Below are positions 40,440 through 49,470 of a DNA stretch of 64,000 bases, piece by piece. The translations under genes were made by a program, and so were the position numbers. Origin of the DNA: JAPPOI01 sp028818055 (GTDB taxonomy: Bacteria > Pseudomonadota > Alphaproteobacteria > Rhodobacterales > Rhodobacteraceae); the NCBI GenBank assembly GCA_965267405.1, contig OZ253954.1, forward strand, positions 806,001 to 870,000, in the 5' to 3' direction. The notes beneath the pieces were generated by a model. That model worked only from the letters and a program-made list of their open reading frames with translations, was not told where the DNA came from and ran no database searches. Every line of letters begins with the position of its first letter. Positions within the stretch are counted from its first letter, which is position 1.

Positions 40440-41369
40440 ATGACACTTTTGACGGAAAGCGCTGCTGGCGTATTCACCATCGCCGCAACCCCCTTCACGT
40501 CTGACGGGGCACTGGACACTGACAGCATCGACAGGATGACCGACTTTTATCTTGAGCGAGACGCAACAGGATTGACCATTCTTGGCATCATGGGCGAAGC
40601 GGGCAAGCTTTCCGCGTCTGAGAGTGCTCAGGTCATTCAACAGGTCTGTAAACGTGCTGACGTTCCGGTAATTGTAGGCGTTTCGGCACCAGGATTTGCG
40701 ACCATTGAAGCGCTTACCACCGTTGCAATGGACAAAGGCGCTGCCGGCGTGATGATCGCGCCGCCCGGGTCATTGCGCACGGATGATGAAATCTTCGGAT
40801 ATTACAAAACGTTAGGCGACAAGCTTGGTGATGTTCCTTGGGTTATCCAAGATTTCCCGCTTGTGACCGGTGTCAAAATGCCAACATCCGTGATCCTGAA
40901 GATCGTGGAGGCCTGCCCGTCCTGCGTGATGTTGAAACACGAAGACTGGCCGGGCTTGGAAAAGATATCGGCGCTTCGCGAGGCAAGTGATCAAGGCGCC
41001 CGGCGCATTTCAATTCTGTGCGGGAATGGCGGCCAATTTCTTTTGGAAGAGGTCGGGCGTGGCGCAGACGGGGCCATGACTGGTTTCGCTTATCCGGAAA
41101 TGATGCGCGATGTGGTTGCGTTGATGAAAGCAGGCAAAGAAAACGAGGCACGCGACCTATTTGACGTTTACCTGCCGCTGATCCGGTTCGAAAGCCAACC
41201 GGGTCTGGGCTTGGCCATCCGCAAATACATTCTAGCCAAACGGGGCGCCATCGTTGACCCGGCGGTGCGTGCGCCGGGACCAAAACTGTCTGCAAAAGCG
41301 GTCACTGAAATTGATACGCTGATACATCGGCTGGAAAGCAAGTTGTCGGAGCTTGGACGGCCAATTTAA
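40440..41369 (+). CDS. DapA-fold aldolase/dehydratase, not a true DapA
   Basis: 309 residues of the Schiff-base-forming DHDPS/N-acetylneuraminate lyase family. The Lys is kept (VMLKHEDWPG), but the YNxPxRTG motif with the catalytic Tyr reads IQDFPLVTG and the GTTGE loop reads GIMGEAG, so dihydrodipicolinate synthesis is unlikely. The pattern is nearer to sugar-acid lyases and dehydratases. ATG 40440 fits the family start (MTLLTESAAGVFTIAATPF). No pathway neighbours are present. Confidence 0.85.
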   Translation: MTLLTESAAGVFTIAATPFTSDGALDTDSIDRMTDFYLERDATGLTILGIMGEAGKLSASESAQVIQQVCKRADVPVIVGVSAPGFATIEALTTVAMDKGAAGVMIAPPGSLRTDDEIFGYYKTLGDKLGDVPWVIQDFPLVTGVKMPTSVILKIVEACPSCVMLKHEDWPGLEKISALREASDQGARRISILCGNGGQFLLEEVGRGADGAMTGFAYPEMMRDVVALMKAGKENEARDLFDVYLPLIRFESQPGLGLAIRKYILAKRGAIVDPAVRAPGPKLSAKAVTEIDTLIHRLESKLSELGRPI

Positions 41370-41489
41370 CGGCTGTGGTCTTCAAATGACTGTCCAGAGG
41401 TCAGCAAAACAGCAAGCTTTCCTAGATAGCTTTCGCAATTTATAATGCCCCAAACAGAGGCATAGACCCAAAATATTTAGAGGCGCGCA

Positions 41490-42299
41490 GTGGCCCATAT
41501 TATTGTTGTCGGAAACGAAAAAGGCGGCGCCGGCAAGTCGACCGTCTCGATGCACATTGCTACCGCTCTTGTGCGGCTTGGGCATGTTGTTGGCGTATTG
41601 GACCTCGATCTCCGCCAACGCAGTTTCGGGCGGTACATCGACAATCGTCGCAAGTTCATGGAAGCCGAGAACCTGGACCTGCCCTGCCCCATCTACCGTG
41701 AGCTTCCAGACATCCGCCCCGAGTCACTCGGGCCCGGCGAGAACATCTACGATCAACGATTGTCCGCAGCGGTTACCGGACTTGAGCGCGAGGTCGAGTT
41801 CATTCTAATCGACTGCCCCGGCTCGCATACCCGGCTGAGCCAGGTGGCACATTCGTTGGCAGACACATTGGTAACTCCGCTGAACGACAGTTTTGTCGAC
41901 TTTGACCTGCTTGCCCGCATGGAGCCGACGACCAACAAAATTTTGGGGCCGTCCGTCTATGCGGAAATGGTCTGGAATGCCCGCCAATTGCGAGCCCAGG
42001 CAGGCTTGGACCCGATTGATTGGGTTGTGGTCCGAAACCGTGTTGGCGCACAGGCGATGCACAACAAGAAGAAGATGGCTCAAGCAGTAAATGCGCTGGC
42101 GAAAAGGATTGGCTTCAGAGTAGCGCCCGGTTTTTCAGAGCGTGTGATTTTCAGAGAGTTGTTTCCACGCGGTCTGACCCTTTTGGATCTTCGCGATATC
42201 GGGGTTCAGAATTTGAACCTGTCCAACGTTGCGGCCCGGCAGGAACTTCGAGAGTTGCTGAAGGAAATCAATCTTCCTGGCGTCACGGTCGACTTTTAA
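41490..42299 (+). CDS. mipZ: MipZ-type ParA ATPase, division-site positioning
   Basis: 269 residues. Deviant Walker A motif NEKGGAGKST, switch regions DLDLRQRSFGRYIDNR and IDCPGSHTRLSQVAH, and FDLLARMEPTT match MipZ of Caulobacter and Rhodobacter, which interacts with ParB and keeps FtsZ away from the poles. It starts with GTG 41490. The 3' end overlaps the convergent gene by 17 nt. Confidence 0.95.
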   Translation: MAHIIVVGNEKGGAGKSTVSMHIATALVRLGHVVGVLDLDLRQRSFGRYIDNRRKFMEAENLDLPCPIYRELPDIRPESLGPGENIYDQRLSAAVTGLEREVEFILIDCPGSHTRLSQVAHSLADTLVTPLNDSFVDFDLLARMEPTTNKILGPSVYAEMVWNARQLRAQAGLDPIDWVVVRNRVGAQAMHNKKKMAQAVNALAKRIGFRVAPGFSERVIFRELFPRGLTLLDLRDIGVQNLNLSNVAARQELRELLKEINLPGVTVDF

Positions 42300-43275
42300 A
42301 GACCGCAATACTTTTCGTCATTCGCCGCAGTGCATCGCTGGCGTCATCTGCCCATGATGTCGGCGTTTCTTGAGGCAGGTCATGCTTGTTGAAAAGCAGC
42401 TCATCCTGCGTAGCGATCGGCTGGAAGTAGCTTGCGATCCGTTCGTCAGTTGAACCGGTGACTTTGTAGCCCGGAACGTGTGTCGGGCGACGTTCAAAGA
42501 CTTGCGATGGGCTGAAGCTGACCAAAAATCCGATGACGATCAGTGCAAGACCGGACACAAAGTGCAATTCGCGTGTGGCTTCGTAGTTGGAAACCGGCGG
42601 GACGCGGTCCTCAAGCCGGAATGGCGCAACAAATGGAACCGTATTGTCATCTAGCGTAATGGCGTTGTTGGAAATCCAATCTGCAATCGACTTGCTTTTG
42701 TTGGACCACATCGTGTCTTCGATGATGGCGCCGGGAATGGCCAAGATGGAACCGTTGTTTCCAGTGCCGAGAATGCGAATGCCTCGGTCGCTCAAGAATG
42801 TCGAAGGAACTTGGAACGACTCCTCCAGAGTATCAAACACTAGAACGGCTTCGACCATTTCCTTTCCGTTCATTTCTACCTGACCGGTTCCATCGACCTC
42901 TCCAGGAGCCCCGACCGAGGGGCCGCCAGCATACATGTTCATGAAGACATCGGTTTTGGCTCGCCCATCGTTTGACAGAGCAAAGATCGACAACAGGAGG
43001 AGTGACTCGTCTTCATCTGTGACCAGCAGGCTGAGTGTATCGATATTCGCTTCGCCGATTAGGAACGTTTCGTTCAAGGCGTTGGTGTCGCGCAGAGCGC
43101 TGAACTCTTGTACCGGCACAGGCAGTGGCAGGCCGATCTTCTCAGCTAGCGTTTGGTTCGCCAGTTGTTGGTCTTGGTGGTAGCCAATTACGAAGAATGA
43201 GAAAAGAAGAACGGCTCCGGCGGTAAACCAGAGCCGCGATAAACCCAACATACTGATAACAGACTTCAACACCAT
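42283..43275 (-). CDS. membrane protein of unknown function
   Basis: 330 residues. A helix at about 12-30 and a second at about 237-257 enclose a periplasmic domain of about 200 residues rich in Asp, Glu and Thr (FLIGEANIDTLSLLVTDEDE, ILGTGNNGSILAIPGAIIED); the C-terminal 70 residues would be cytoplasmic. No family recognised. Convergent overlap with mipZ by 17 nt. The ATG at 43275 has a weak ribosome site. Confidence 0.65.
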   Translation of the reverse strand: MVLKSVISMLGLSRLWFTAGAVLLFSFFVIGYHQDQQLANQTLAEKIGLPLPVPVQEFSALRDTNALNETFLIGEANIDTLSLLVTDEDESLLLLSIFALSNDGRAKTDVFMNMYAGGPSVGAPGEVDGTGQVEMNGKEMVEAVLVFDTLEESFQVPSTFLSDRGIRILGTGNNGSILAIPGAIIEDTMWSNKSKSIADWISNNAITLDDNTVPFVAPFRLEDRVPPVSNYEATRELHFVSGLALIVIGFLVSFSPSQVFERRPTHVPGYKVTGSTDERIASYFQPIATQDELLFNKHDLPQETPTSWADDASDALRRMTKSIAVFKSRP

Positions 43276-43650
43276 ACTGCCTACTGATCACTGATTATTC
43301 TTTGAGTTATTTGTCACCCAACAGGGCGGCGTGATCGTGACCCCGACAAGGATCTTTGTTCTCGATCTGAAAACAGAACGTTGCGGATTTGGCGTCGACC
43401 TGTGGCACAAATCGGTGCTGAGCAGGGGTCCAAGGCCAAACTGGACCAAATCTTGACGACGCAGGGCCATTCCTTCGGCATTTAGATGAATTTCCAAAAT
43501 TAGAAGTGAGCGAGCCACTCCAATTTGCCCAAGAAATTGACGGCGAGTATTCGAGTGATTTGGTCGATTGCGTGAAATTGAAAATTCGTAATTACGATTG
43601 GAAGTGCCGGCCAAAGCTTGCATTCTGCCTAAAACGCGGGGATTTCGAAA
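43276..43650. other. 375-bp region without a convincing gene
   Basis: Open frames here (43288-43623 minus; 43506-43736 plus) lack recognisable domains or ribosome sites. The region should hold the promoters of the two divergent flanking genes. I see no clear operator. Confidence 0.5.
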
Positions 43651-44640
43651 ATGGAAAAGCGACGAGTTGGCCGCACAGATCTGTTCATAGACACGCTAGG
43701 GCTTGGAGGCGCGCCTCTTGGCGGGAACTTTGTTGATCTTGAAGACCGACAGGCCGCCGACCTCGTAAATGCCGCCAAAACTGCGGGTATCGGCTATTTT
43801 GATACCGCACCGTGGTACGGGTTCGGTCGATCAGAGCGCGTCATTGGCGACGTGCTTCGCGGAACCGACTACGTGCTTTCCGACAAGGTGGGGCGGCTTC
43901 TGAAACCCGGTGCTGTGCCGAACCCTTCAGAATTTGGAATGGTGGATCCACTCCCGTTCCATGTTGTCTACGACTATGGTTACGACGGGATCGTGCGAGC
44001 CTTCGAAGACAATCTACAACGTTTGGGATTGGACAGGATCGACATCCTCTTGGTGCATGACATTGGTGTCTTTCAGCACGGCCGAGACAATGAACGACAT
44101 TTCCGGGATCTTGCCGACAGCGGGTATCGCGCGATGGAAGAATTGCGCCAAAATGGTTTGGTCAAAGCGATCGGCATTGGCGTAAATGAAAACGAAGCCT
44201 GCCAAGATGCACTGAGTATCGGGCAATGGGACGTGTTTCTTTTAGCGGGCCGCTACACGCTGCTGGAGCAAACTCCTTTGTCGAAGTTATTTCCCGCGTG
44301 TCGCGAGGCCGGGACAACGATCATTTGTGGTGGTCCGTTCAACTCAGGCATTCTGGTCGGCAGAGACACTTGGAACTACGCGAAAGCTCCGGACGACGTC
44401 ATTGCGAAGGCGCGGGAAATCGATCTGGTCGCCAAGGACCATGGGGTACCACTAGCAGCGGCTGCGCTCCAATTTCCTTTGCTGAATGACATTGTCACGT
44501 CTGTCATTCCCGGCCCGCGAGATACAAGCGAGCTCAATCAAATTGTGGAATGGTTCAATACAGATATTCCGGCCGAATTATGGTCTGCTTTGAAGTCAAA
44601 AGGGTTGATCGACGAAAACGCGCCGACGGCACCTGTGTGA
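43651..44640 (+). CDS. aldo/keto reductase, aldose/L-fucose dehydrogenase-like
   Basis: 329 residues. VGRTDLFIDTLGLGGAPLGG, FDTAPWYGFGRSE (Asp and Tyr of the tetrad), DKVGRLL (Lys) and LLVHDIG (His) are the AKR catalytic parts. The early GFGRSE and the NPSEFG insertion fit the D-threo-aldose 1-dehydrogenase / L-fucose dehydrogenase / pyridoxal 4-dehydrogenase group, which oxidises aldoses with NAD(P). The substrate is open. Confidence 0.9.
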   Translation: MEKRRVGRTDLFIDTLGLGGAPLGGNFVDLEDRQAADLVNAAKTAGIGYFDTAPWYGFGRSERVIGDVLRGTDYVLSDKVGRLLKPGAVPNPSEFGMVDPLPFHVVYDYGYDGIVRAFEDNLQRLGLDRIDILLVHDIGVFQHGRDNERHFRDLADSGYRAMEELRQNGLVKAIGIGVNENEACQDALSIGQWDVFLLAGRYTLLEQTPLSKLFPACREAGTTIICGGPFNSGILVGRDTWNYAKAPDDVIAKAREIDLVAKDHGVPLAAAALQFPLLNDIVTSVIPGPRDTSELNQIVEWFNTDIPAELWSALKSKGLIDENAPTAPV

Positions 44641-44675
44641 GACAGGCCGATCTGAACAAAGGTCATTTGAGAAAG

Positions 44676-44752
44676 TGGCGCGCTGGGGAGGATTCGAACC
44701 CCCGACCCCTTGATTCGTAGTCAAGTACTCTATCCAGCTGAGCTACCAGCGC
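44676..44752 (-). tRNA. tRNA-Arg (anticodon ACG)
   Basis: 77 nt with CCA encoded. Acceptor GCGCTGG/CCAGCGC, D-arm TAGCTCAGCTGGATAGAG, anticodon stem CTTGA/TCAAG with loop CTACGAA (anticodon ACG), and T-arm GGGGGTTCGAATCCTCC. The A34 is expected to be edited to inosine to read CGN codons. Confidence 0.97.
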
Positions 44753-44824
44753 GCGGGGTGTCGCGGATGTAACCACCTGCCTCGGCCAATGCAAGGCCGA
44801 TTTTCGGTTTAAGCAGCAAGAAAT

Positions 44825-46252
44825 CTAGGACGAAAGCGCCGATCTTTCGCGGCCATTGGTTGCTCCGCCATCGGTGAGTATCCCCTTTGGCAGCACAATC
44901 GAGAATGTCGTGCCTGTCTCGCCAGTTTCAGACAGTCGTAATTCGCCGCCATGGCCACGCACCAACTCGGCCGCGATGGCCAGTCCAAGCCCTGTACCAC
45001 CCTTTCGGGTCCCCCCCTGGAAAGGTTTGAACAAATGCTCAAGCGCTTGCTTCGGCAATCCAGGACCATCGTCGCGAATATGAATGAGCCATTCGCTATC
45101 AGTTTCCAAAGCCTCGACAGAAATTCTGCCCGGAGCATTTCGAACTTCCAACGCTTGGCGGGCATTACGGATTAGGTTCGATATCACGCGGTACAGCTGT
45201 TCCGGGTCAGCCCGAACGATCATGCCCGGCGAGATTTCCTCGTCGAATTCGATCAAGTCATTCGCAGCCAAGCGTTCACTGTCGACGACTTCTTGCACAA
45301 GTGATGTCAGGTCGATCCTATCGAGGGCTGGTGGTGGTTCTTCAGCTTTTCCAAAGGCCAGCGTGCTTTCGCAAAGATTTACCGCGCGGCCAATTGAGCC
45401 AACCAACTTAGGCGCCATGCGTGCAACGACCGGATCCTCGCTGGTTTCGATGCGGTCGGCGAACAATTGCGCCGCCGTCAGAATGTTTCTGAGATCGTGG
45501 CTGACTTTGGCAACCGCGCTGCCGAGCGACGCCAAGCGCTCACGTTGGCGCAAAACGCTCGTTAATTCGGTCTGCAGCGACTTCAGCGCGTTTTCTGCTT
45601 CACTGAGTTCCTTCACGCTGGCCTTGGGCTCAATGATGCGTCGGGCGTCTTCGGGCGCCTCGGCATAGCTTTTCATTGCCTCGACCACGCCTTCGATCGG
45701 TCGAACAAGAAGCTGCCTGACGGCGAAAAACAGCAATGTTGCGGTCACAATCGAAATCATCGCGGACAAGAGAAGAATTCTTATGCCGTAATCCAGCATG
45801 GCCGCCCGCAACGGTTCAGTCGGCATGGTGATTTCAATCAGCTGGCCCGCATCACGGGTTGGATTGCCGATAACACGGACAACTTCCGGCTCGGGGTTAA
45901 CGAGTCGGGCCATCGCATCCATGATCAATGTACTTGCCGGCGGATCACGCAGGTCAAATGTCTTTGCTATTGGCGACGGCATATCAGAAGCCAACATCAA
46001 CTGACGCACTTCGTCGCGAAGCAAGACGACATTGAACACGCCAGCGTTTCGCAACAGCTCTTCTTCAAGCTCTTCGTCAATCATATCATTGGCCAACAGT
46101 GCCAACGACGCGATCTGCGCACGCTCCAGACGATTGTCCATATAATCTTGCCTGAAACGGGCAATCGACGGAACGAAGATCAACACTTCGGCCAGCATCA
46201 CGAACAGGATCGTGAGCACAAGAAAACGACCGGAGAGTGAATTCAGAAACAT
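44825..46252 (-). CDS. membrane-bound sensor histidine kinase
   Basis: 475 residues. Helix 1 at about 9-30, a periplasmic domain to about 155, helix 2 at about 157-178, a HAMP-like linker, then a HisKA H-box (VAKVSHDLRNILTAA), N-box LIRNARQAL, G1 DDGPGLP and G2 GGTGLGLAIA. No cognate response regulator adjoins it. It is the third gene of an operon: the oxidoreductase stop is 21 nt upstream of its ATG. Confidence 0.92.
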   Translation of the reverse strand: MFLNSLSGRFLVLTILFVMLAEVLIFVPSIARFRQDYMDNRLERAQIASLALLANDMIDEELEEELLRNAGVFNVVLLRDEVRQLMLASDMPSPIAKTFDLRDPPASTLIMDAMARLVNPEPEVVRVIGNPTRDAGQLIEITMPTEPLRAAMLDYGIRILLLSAMISIVTATLLFFAVRQLLVRPIEGVVEAMKSYAEAPEDARRIIEPKASVKELSEAENALKSLQTELTSVLRQRERLASLGSAVAKVSHDLRNILTAAQLFADRIETSEDPVVARMAPKLVGSIGRAVNLCESTLAFGKAEEPPPALDRIDLTSLVQEVVDSERLAANDLIEFDEEISPGMIVRADPEQLYRVISNLIRNARQALEVRNAPGRISVEALETDSEWLIHIRDDGPGLPKQALEHLFKPFQGGTRKGGTGLGLAIAAELVRGHGGELRLSETGETGTTFSIVLPKGILTDGGATNGRERSALSS

Positions 46253-46273
46253 TCAGCCAACCTTATCGGTGCT

Positions 46274-47692
46274 TCAGGGCAGGTATTTTTGCACAAACCC
46301 AACCACACGTTTAACCGTAGGATTATCAAAGAGTTTCGGCGAGAAATAGGCCCCTGCGGCACGCTTGTTGATTTCACCGAGCGTTGGATAGGGCGCGATC
46401 ATGGCCGCGACTGCACTCATCTTGAGTTTATTCGCGATTGCCAGTGCCCAAACGCCTATCAATTCACCTGCAGCCGAGCCCACGATCGTCGCTCCGACCG
46501 GACGACCTTTGACAACCATCACCTTGATGAAGCCGGTGGTCTTGCCCGATGCAATTGCACGGTCGTTTTCTTCGTAATCAAATCTGGCGACCGATACAGC
46601 GGACTTTCCGTGTTTTGACACCGCTTGAGCCTCGGTCAAGCCAACTTGGGCCAGTTCTGGATCGGTGTATGTCACCCACGGCACGTGATCCGTTCTCGCC
46701 TTCGACGGAAGCCCGAACAGCATGGAACGGATAATGACACCTGCGTGGTATCCGGCGACGTGGGTAAACTGAGGTCCGCCAGCGGCGTCACCGATGGCGT
46801 ACACTTTCTTGTTTGTTGTCGACCGCATACTTGCGTCGACTTTGACGGCGCGATCGTGCGCGATGTTGCCCTTGTCGAGATCAAGACTGTCGATGTTCAC
46901 TTTGCGACCGACCGCCATGAGCATGTGCGATCCAGTATAGCTTCCTTGGCTCGTTTTCACGGTGATCTGACCATTAGCTTCGGAAACTTCCTCGGCCATG
47001 GCATCTTCGATGATCTCAATGCCTTCGGCACGCATTCTTTCAAGTACGACGGCAGCCGCCTCTGGATCATCCTTGCCCAGCGCCTTCAAGCCTTCGATTA
47101 CAGTGACTTTTGAACCCAATCGGATGTGGGCTTGCGCCATTTCCATGCCGATCGGTCCCCCGCCAATCACCAGAAGGTGGTCAGGTTTTTCACGCAGATC
47201 GAAGATGTTTTCATTCGTGTAATATGTGACGTCATCAATTCCTGGGATCGGCGGAACGAACGGACCTGAGCCGGTGGCTATAACAATCCGCCGCGCAGAA
47301 ATAATCGTGTCGCCCGCCTGTACTTCGGTTGGGCTGATGAAGCGCCCAAACTCGCGAATGACGTGGACGCCAAGGCCTTCAAAACGCTCTTGGCTGTCAA
47401 CGGGCGCTATCGTCTCGATCACATTGTGAACGTGATCTTTTGCAGCGGCGTAGCTGACCTCGGGCATCACAGGTTTGACACCATACTTTTCGCCCGAACG
47501 CATAGCGTGAGCCTGTTTGCCTGCCGCGATCAATGCTTTTGACGGGACACATCCAAAGTTCAGGCAGTCGCCGCCCATTTTGTGACCTTCAAGGAGGACA
47601 ACCTTGGCGCCCATTTGAACAGCACCGGCTGCAGTCGACAGTCCACCAGAACCCGCGCCAATGACGAGCACGTCAGTTTTAATGCGTTCCAT
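46274..47692 (-). CDS. FAD-dependent pyridine nucleotide-disulfide oxidoreductase (mercuric-reductase/LPD-like)
   Basis: 472 residues. FAD-binding GAGSGGLSTAAGA, the redox-active disulfide GGDCLNFGCVPSK, NAD-binding GGGPIGMEMAQAHIRLG, and AIGDAAGGPQFTHVA. The C-terminal dimer domain lacks the vicinal cysteines of mercuric reductase and the usual HxxxxE of dihydrolipoamide dehydrogenase reads APYPTLGE. Substrate therefore unknown. It follows the TVP38 gene by 5 nt, an association found in many bacteria. Confidence 0.92.
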   Translation of the reverse strand: MERIKTDVLVIGAGSGGLSTAAGAVQMGAKVVLLEGHKMGGDCLNFGCVPSKALIAAGKQAHAMRSGEKYGVKPVMPEVSYAAAKDHVHNVIETIAPVDSQERFEGLGVHVIREFGRFISPTEVQAGDTIISARRIVIATGSGPFVPPIPGIDDVTYYTNENIFDLREKPDHLLVIGGGPIGMEMAQAHIRLGSKVTVIEGLKALGKDDPEAAAVVLERMRAEGIEIIEDAMAEEVSEANGQITVKTSQGSYTGSHMLMAVGRKVNIDSLDLDKGNIAHDRAVKVDASMRSTTNKKVYAIGDAAGGPQFTHVAGYHAGVIIRSMLFGLPSKARTDHVPWVTYTDPELAQVGLTEAQAVSKHGKSAVSVARFDYEENDRAIASGKTTGFIKVMVVKGRPVGATIVGSAAGELIGVWALAIANKLKMSAVAAMIAPYPTLGEINKRAAGAYFSPKLFDNPTVKRVVGFVQKYLP

Positions 47693-47697
47693 GAAAC

Positions 47698-48435
47698 TTA
47701 CAGGCCTTTCTTGCCGCGCACGGCTTTTATGAGGATCGGCAGAGCGGACAATGCGGCCAAGCCCAGTATTGGGAGAAGGACGTGCGGCTCAAAAATGATG
47801 CCAAGATTGGGTGTTTCGCCCTGTGCAAAGACTTCGCCCAAACCAGCGCCAACAGAGGTGTACACAACTGCGCCGGGGATGATGCCAAGGAACGTTGAGA
47901 TAAAGAAGCGGTAGAGCGGCACTTCCAGAAACGACGGGACAAGGTTGGCGACGAAGAATGGCACAGCAGGAACCAAACGGATCAAGAACAGCATGGACCA
48001 CTGATTTTCATCAATTCCGTCTTTGATCTTTTTCACGGCGCCGTCCGAATTTTCAAGCTTCCGGCCTAGCGCTTCCCCGAACCCCCAGCGGGCCGCCAGA
48101 AAGATTGCGGTTGCGCCTATTGTTGCAGCGACAACGTTAAAAAGCGCACCCGGAAAAGTGGCGAATAGGAAGCCGCCCGTTAAGGTCGCGATGGTGGCTC
48201 CGGGAAGCGAGAAGGCGACAATCACGACATAGGCCGCAATGAATGCCAGAACCGTGAGCAGGTAATTTGCGTCGCGAAACGCCAAAAGCGCTTCTCTATT
48301 CTCGGCCAAAGCCTCGAAACTTAGGTAATCGCGCAGCGTGAATGCACCAATCGCCGCAACAACAAGGATGGCAATGATCGGCAGTTTGCGAGCCAATCCG
48401 CCGCTCTGGCTGGGAGTTTCCGTCATATCCGTCAT
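47698..48435 (-). CDS. TVP38/TMEM64-family (DedA-like) membrane protein
   Basis: 245 residues with about six hydrophobic segments. The family core is visible: FSLPGATIATLTGGFLFATFPGALFNVVAATIGATAIFLAARWGFG, and FLIRLVPAVPFFVANLVPSFLEVPLYRFFISTFLGIIPGAVVY after it. These proteins are thought to move lipids or small molecules across the inner membrane. ATG 48435 or 48426 are both possible. First gene of the operon with the oxidoreductase and kinase. Confidence 0.9.
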   Translation of the reverse strand: MTDMTETPSQSGGLARKLPIIAILVVAAIGAFTLRDYLSFEALAENREALLAFRDANYLLTVLAFIAAYVVIVAFSLPGATIATLTGGFLFATFPGALFNVVAATIGATAIFLAARWGFGEALGRKLENSDGAVKKIKDGIDENQWSMLFLIRLVPAVPFFVANLVPSFLEVPLYRFFISTFLGIIPGAVVYTSVGAGLGEVFAQGETPNLGIIFEPHVLLPILGLAALSALPILIKAVRGKKGL

Positions 48436-48609
48436 TTCAAACAGTTTCCGTACTTGTGGTCTATCGTTTGCCAAAAGATCGGGACCTATGTGAGGAATTG
48501 TCAGGCTGATCACGTCCGCTTGATGAGCAGTGATCGATACATGCCAGATATTGCGAAAAGGGCTTCTGTTTGAAACATTCCACGAGGCGATTTCTTGGGA
48601 TTGTTGCAG

Positions 48610-48637
48610 TTGACTTGGGTCCCTCTTGCCCTTAGAG
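48610..48637 (+). promoter_or_regulatory. candidate rpmH promoter
   Basis: TTGACT at 48610-48615, a 16-bp spacer and TTAGAG at 48632-48637, about 70 bp before rpmH. Fair match to sigma-70 consensus in the expected place. Confidence 0.4.
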
Positions 48638-48703
48638 ACCGGGCTTCGAGATGATTTCGGGCCGAATCCACCGTGATTTTGGTCCAAGACCCGGAGAGAT
48701 GCG

Positions 48704-48838
48704 ATGAAACGCACATTCCAACCTTCAAACTTAGTGCGCAAGCGGCGCCACGGTTTTCGTTCGCGTATGGCCACCAAAGCCGGACGCAAGATCCTGAATG
48801 CACGCCGTGCACGGGGTCGTAAGTCGCTCAGCGCTTAA
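48704..48838 (+). CDS. rpmH: 50S ribosomal protein L34
   Basis: 44 residues beginning MKRTFQPSNLVRKRRHGF and ending RARGRKSLSA, the complete L34 sequence type. It is the first gene of the conserved rpmH-rnpA-yidD group. GGAGAG lies upstream of ATG 48704. Confidence 0.98.
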   Translation: MKRTFQPSNLVRKRRHGFRSRMATKAGRKILNARRARGRKSLSA

Positions 48839-48907
48839 TAGGCGACGAGAGAACTATTTGGTGAGGCCGCCGCGGGCAACCGCAGGCGGCTTTGTCGTTT
48901 GAAGCCC

Positions 48908-49243
48908 ATGCCTGAAACTTTGAAGAAACGACGGGATTTTTTGGCAGCCGCCCGCGGCCGCCGGATCGCACGTGCCGCCTTTGTTCTGCAAGCGCTGGAT
49001 CGCGGAGACAATGGACCAGCACGGGTCGGATACACCTGTTCCAAAAAAGTCGGAAATGCAGTTGCGCGCAATCGGGCGAAACGGCGTCTGCGTGAGGCCG
49101 CTCGGATGATTATTCCGTCAAATGGTCGCCCTGGCTTCGACTATGTTTTGATTGGCCGCAGAAACGTCACTTCAGAAATTGGGTTTGCCGACCTATGTGA
49201 TGAGCTGCAAAGCAGCTTGGAAAAGGTTCACCAAGAGTCGTGA
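48908..49243 (+). CDS. rnpA: ribonuclease P protein component
   Basis: 111 residues. LKKRRDFLAAARGRR at the N-terminus and the RNA-binding RNR motif (KKVGNAVARNRAKRRLREA) are diagnostic. It binds RNase P RNA and helps mature tRNA 5' ends. ATG 48908 is chosen; a TTG at 48899 is three codons upstream. The stop overlaps yidD by 4 nt. Confidence 0.95.
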   Translation: MPETLKKRRDFLAAARGRRIARAAFVLQALDRGDNGPARVGYTCSKKVGNAVARNRAKRRLREAARMIIPSNGRPGFDYVLIGRRNVTSEIGFADLCDELQSSLEKVHQES

Positions 49244-49470
49244 CACCCCTCGCAAAAATACTGTCATTGCCAGTTCGAGCATACAGGCTGATCTTCAGTC
49301 CGTGGGTCGGATTCAACTGCCGGTATCACCCAACGTGCTCGGCTTACGCTTTGGAAGCATTAGAGACCCATGGCGGTATCAAGGGATCTTGGTTGGCGCT
49401 GAAACGGATTGCCAGATGTCACCCTTGGGGCAGCTCCGGCATCGATAACGTCCCACCAAAAGATCATTGA
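49240..49470 (+). CDS. yidD: membrane protein insertion efficiency factor YidD
   Basis: 76 residues. AYRLIFSPWVGFNCRYHPTCSAYALEALETHG contains the conserved cysteines, followed by KRIARCHPWGSSGID. Starts with GTG overlapping rnpA (GTGA). YidD assists YidC, whose gene is usually next; here yidC lies about 12.6 kb further on. The 3' end overlaps the convergent WYL gene by 7 nt. Confidence 0.95.
   Translation: MTPLAKILSLPVRAYRLIFSPWVGFNCRYHPTCSAYALEALETHGGIKGSWLALKRIARCHPWGSSGIDNVPPKDH

Noticed and set aside
40440..41369. dapA (dihydrodipicolinate synthase)
   Set aside because: Catalytic Tyr and Thr positions are not conserved, so the lysine pathway role is unlikely.
43288..43623. 111-codon minus frame in an intergenic region
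   Set aside because: No homology-like pattern, no ribosome site, low-complexity composition; kept only as an unassigned region.
46274..47692. Mercuric reductase (merA)
   Set aside because: The active-site disulfide is shared, but the heavy-metal N-terminal domain and the C-terminal cysteine pair are missing, and no mer genes adjoin it.
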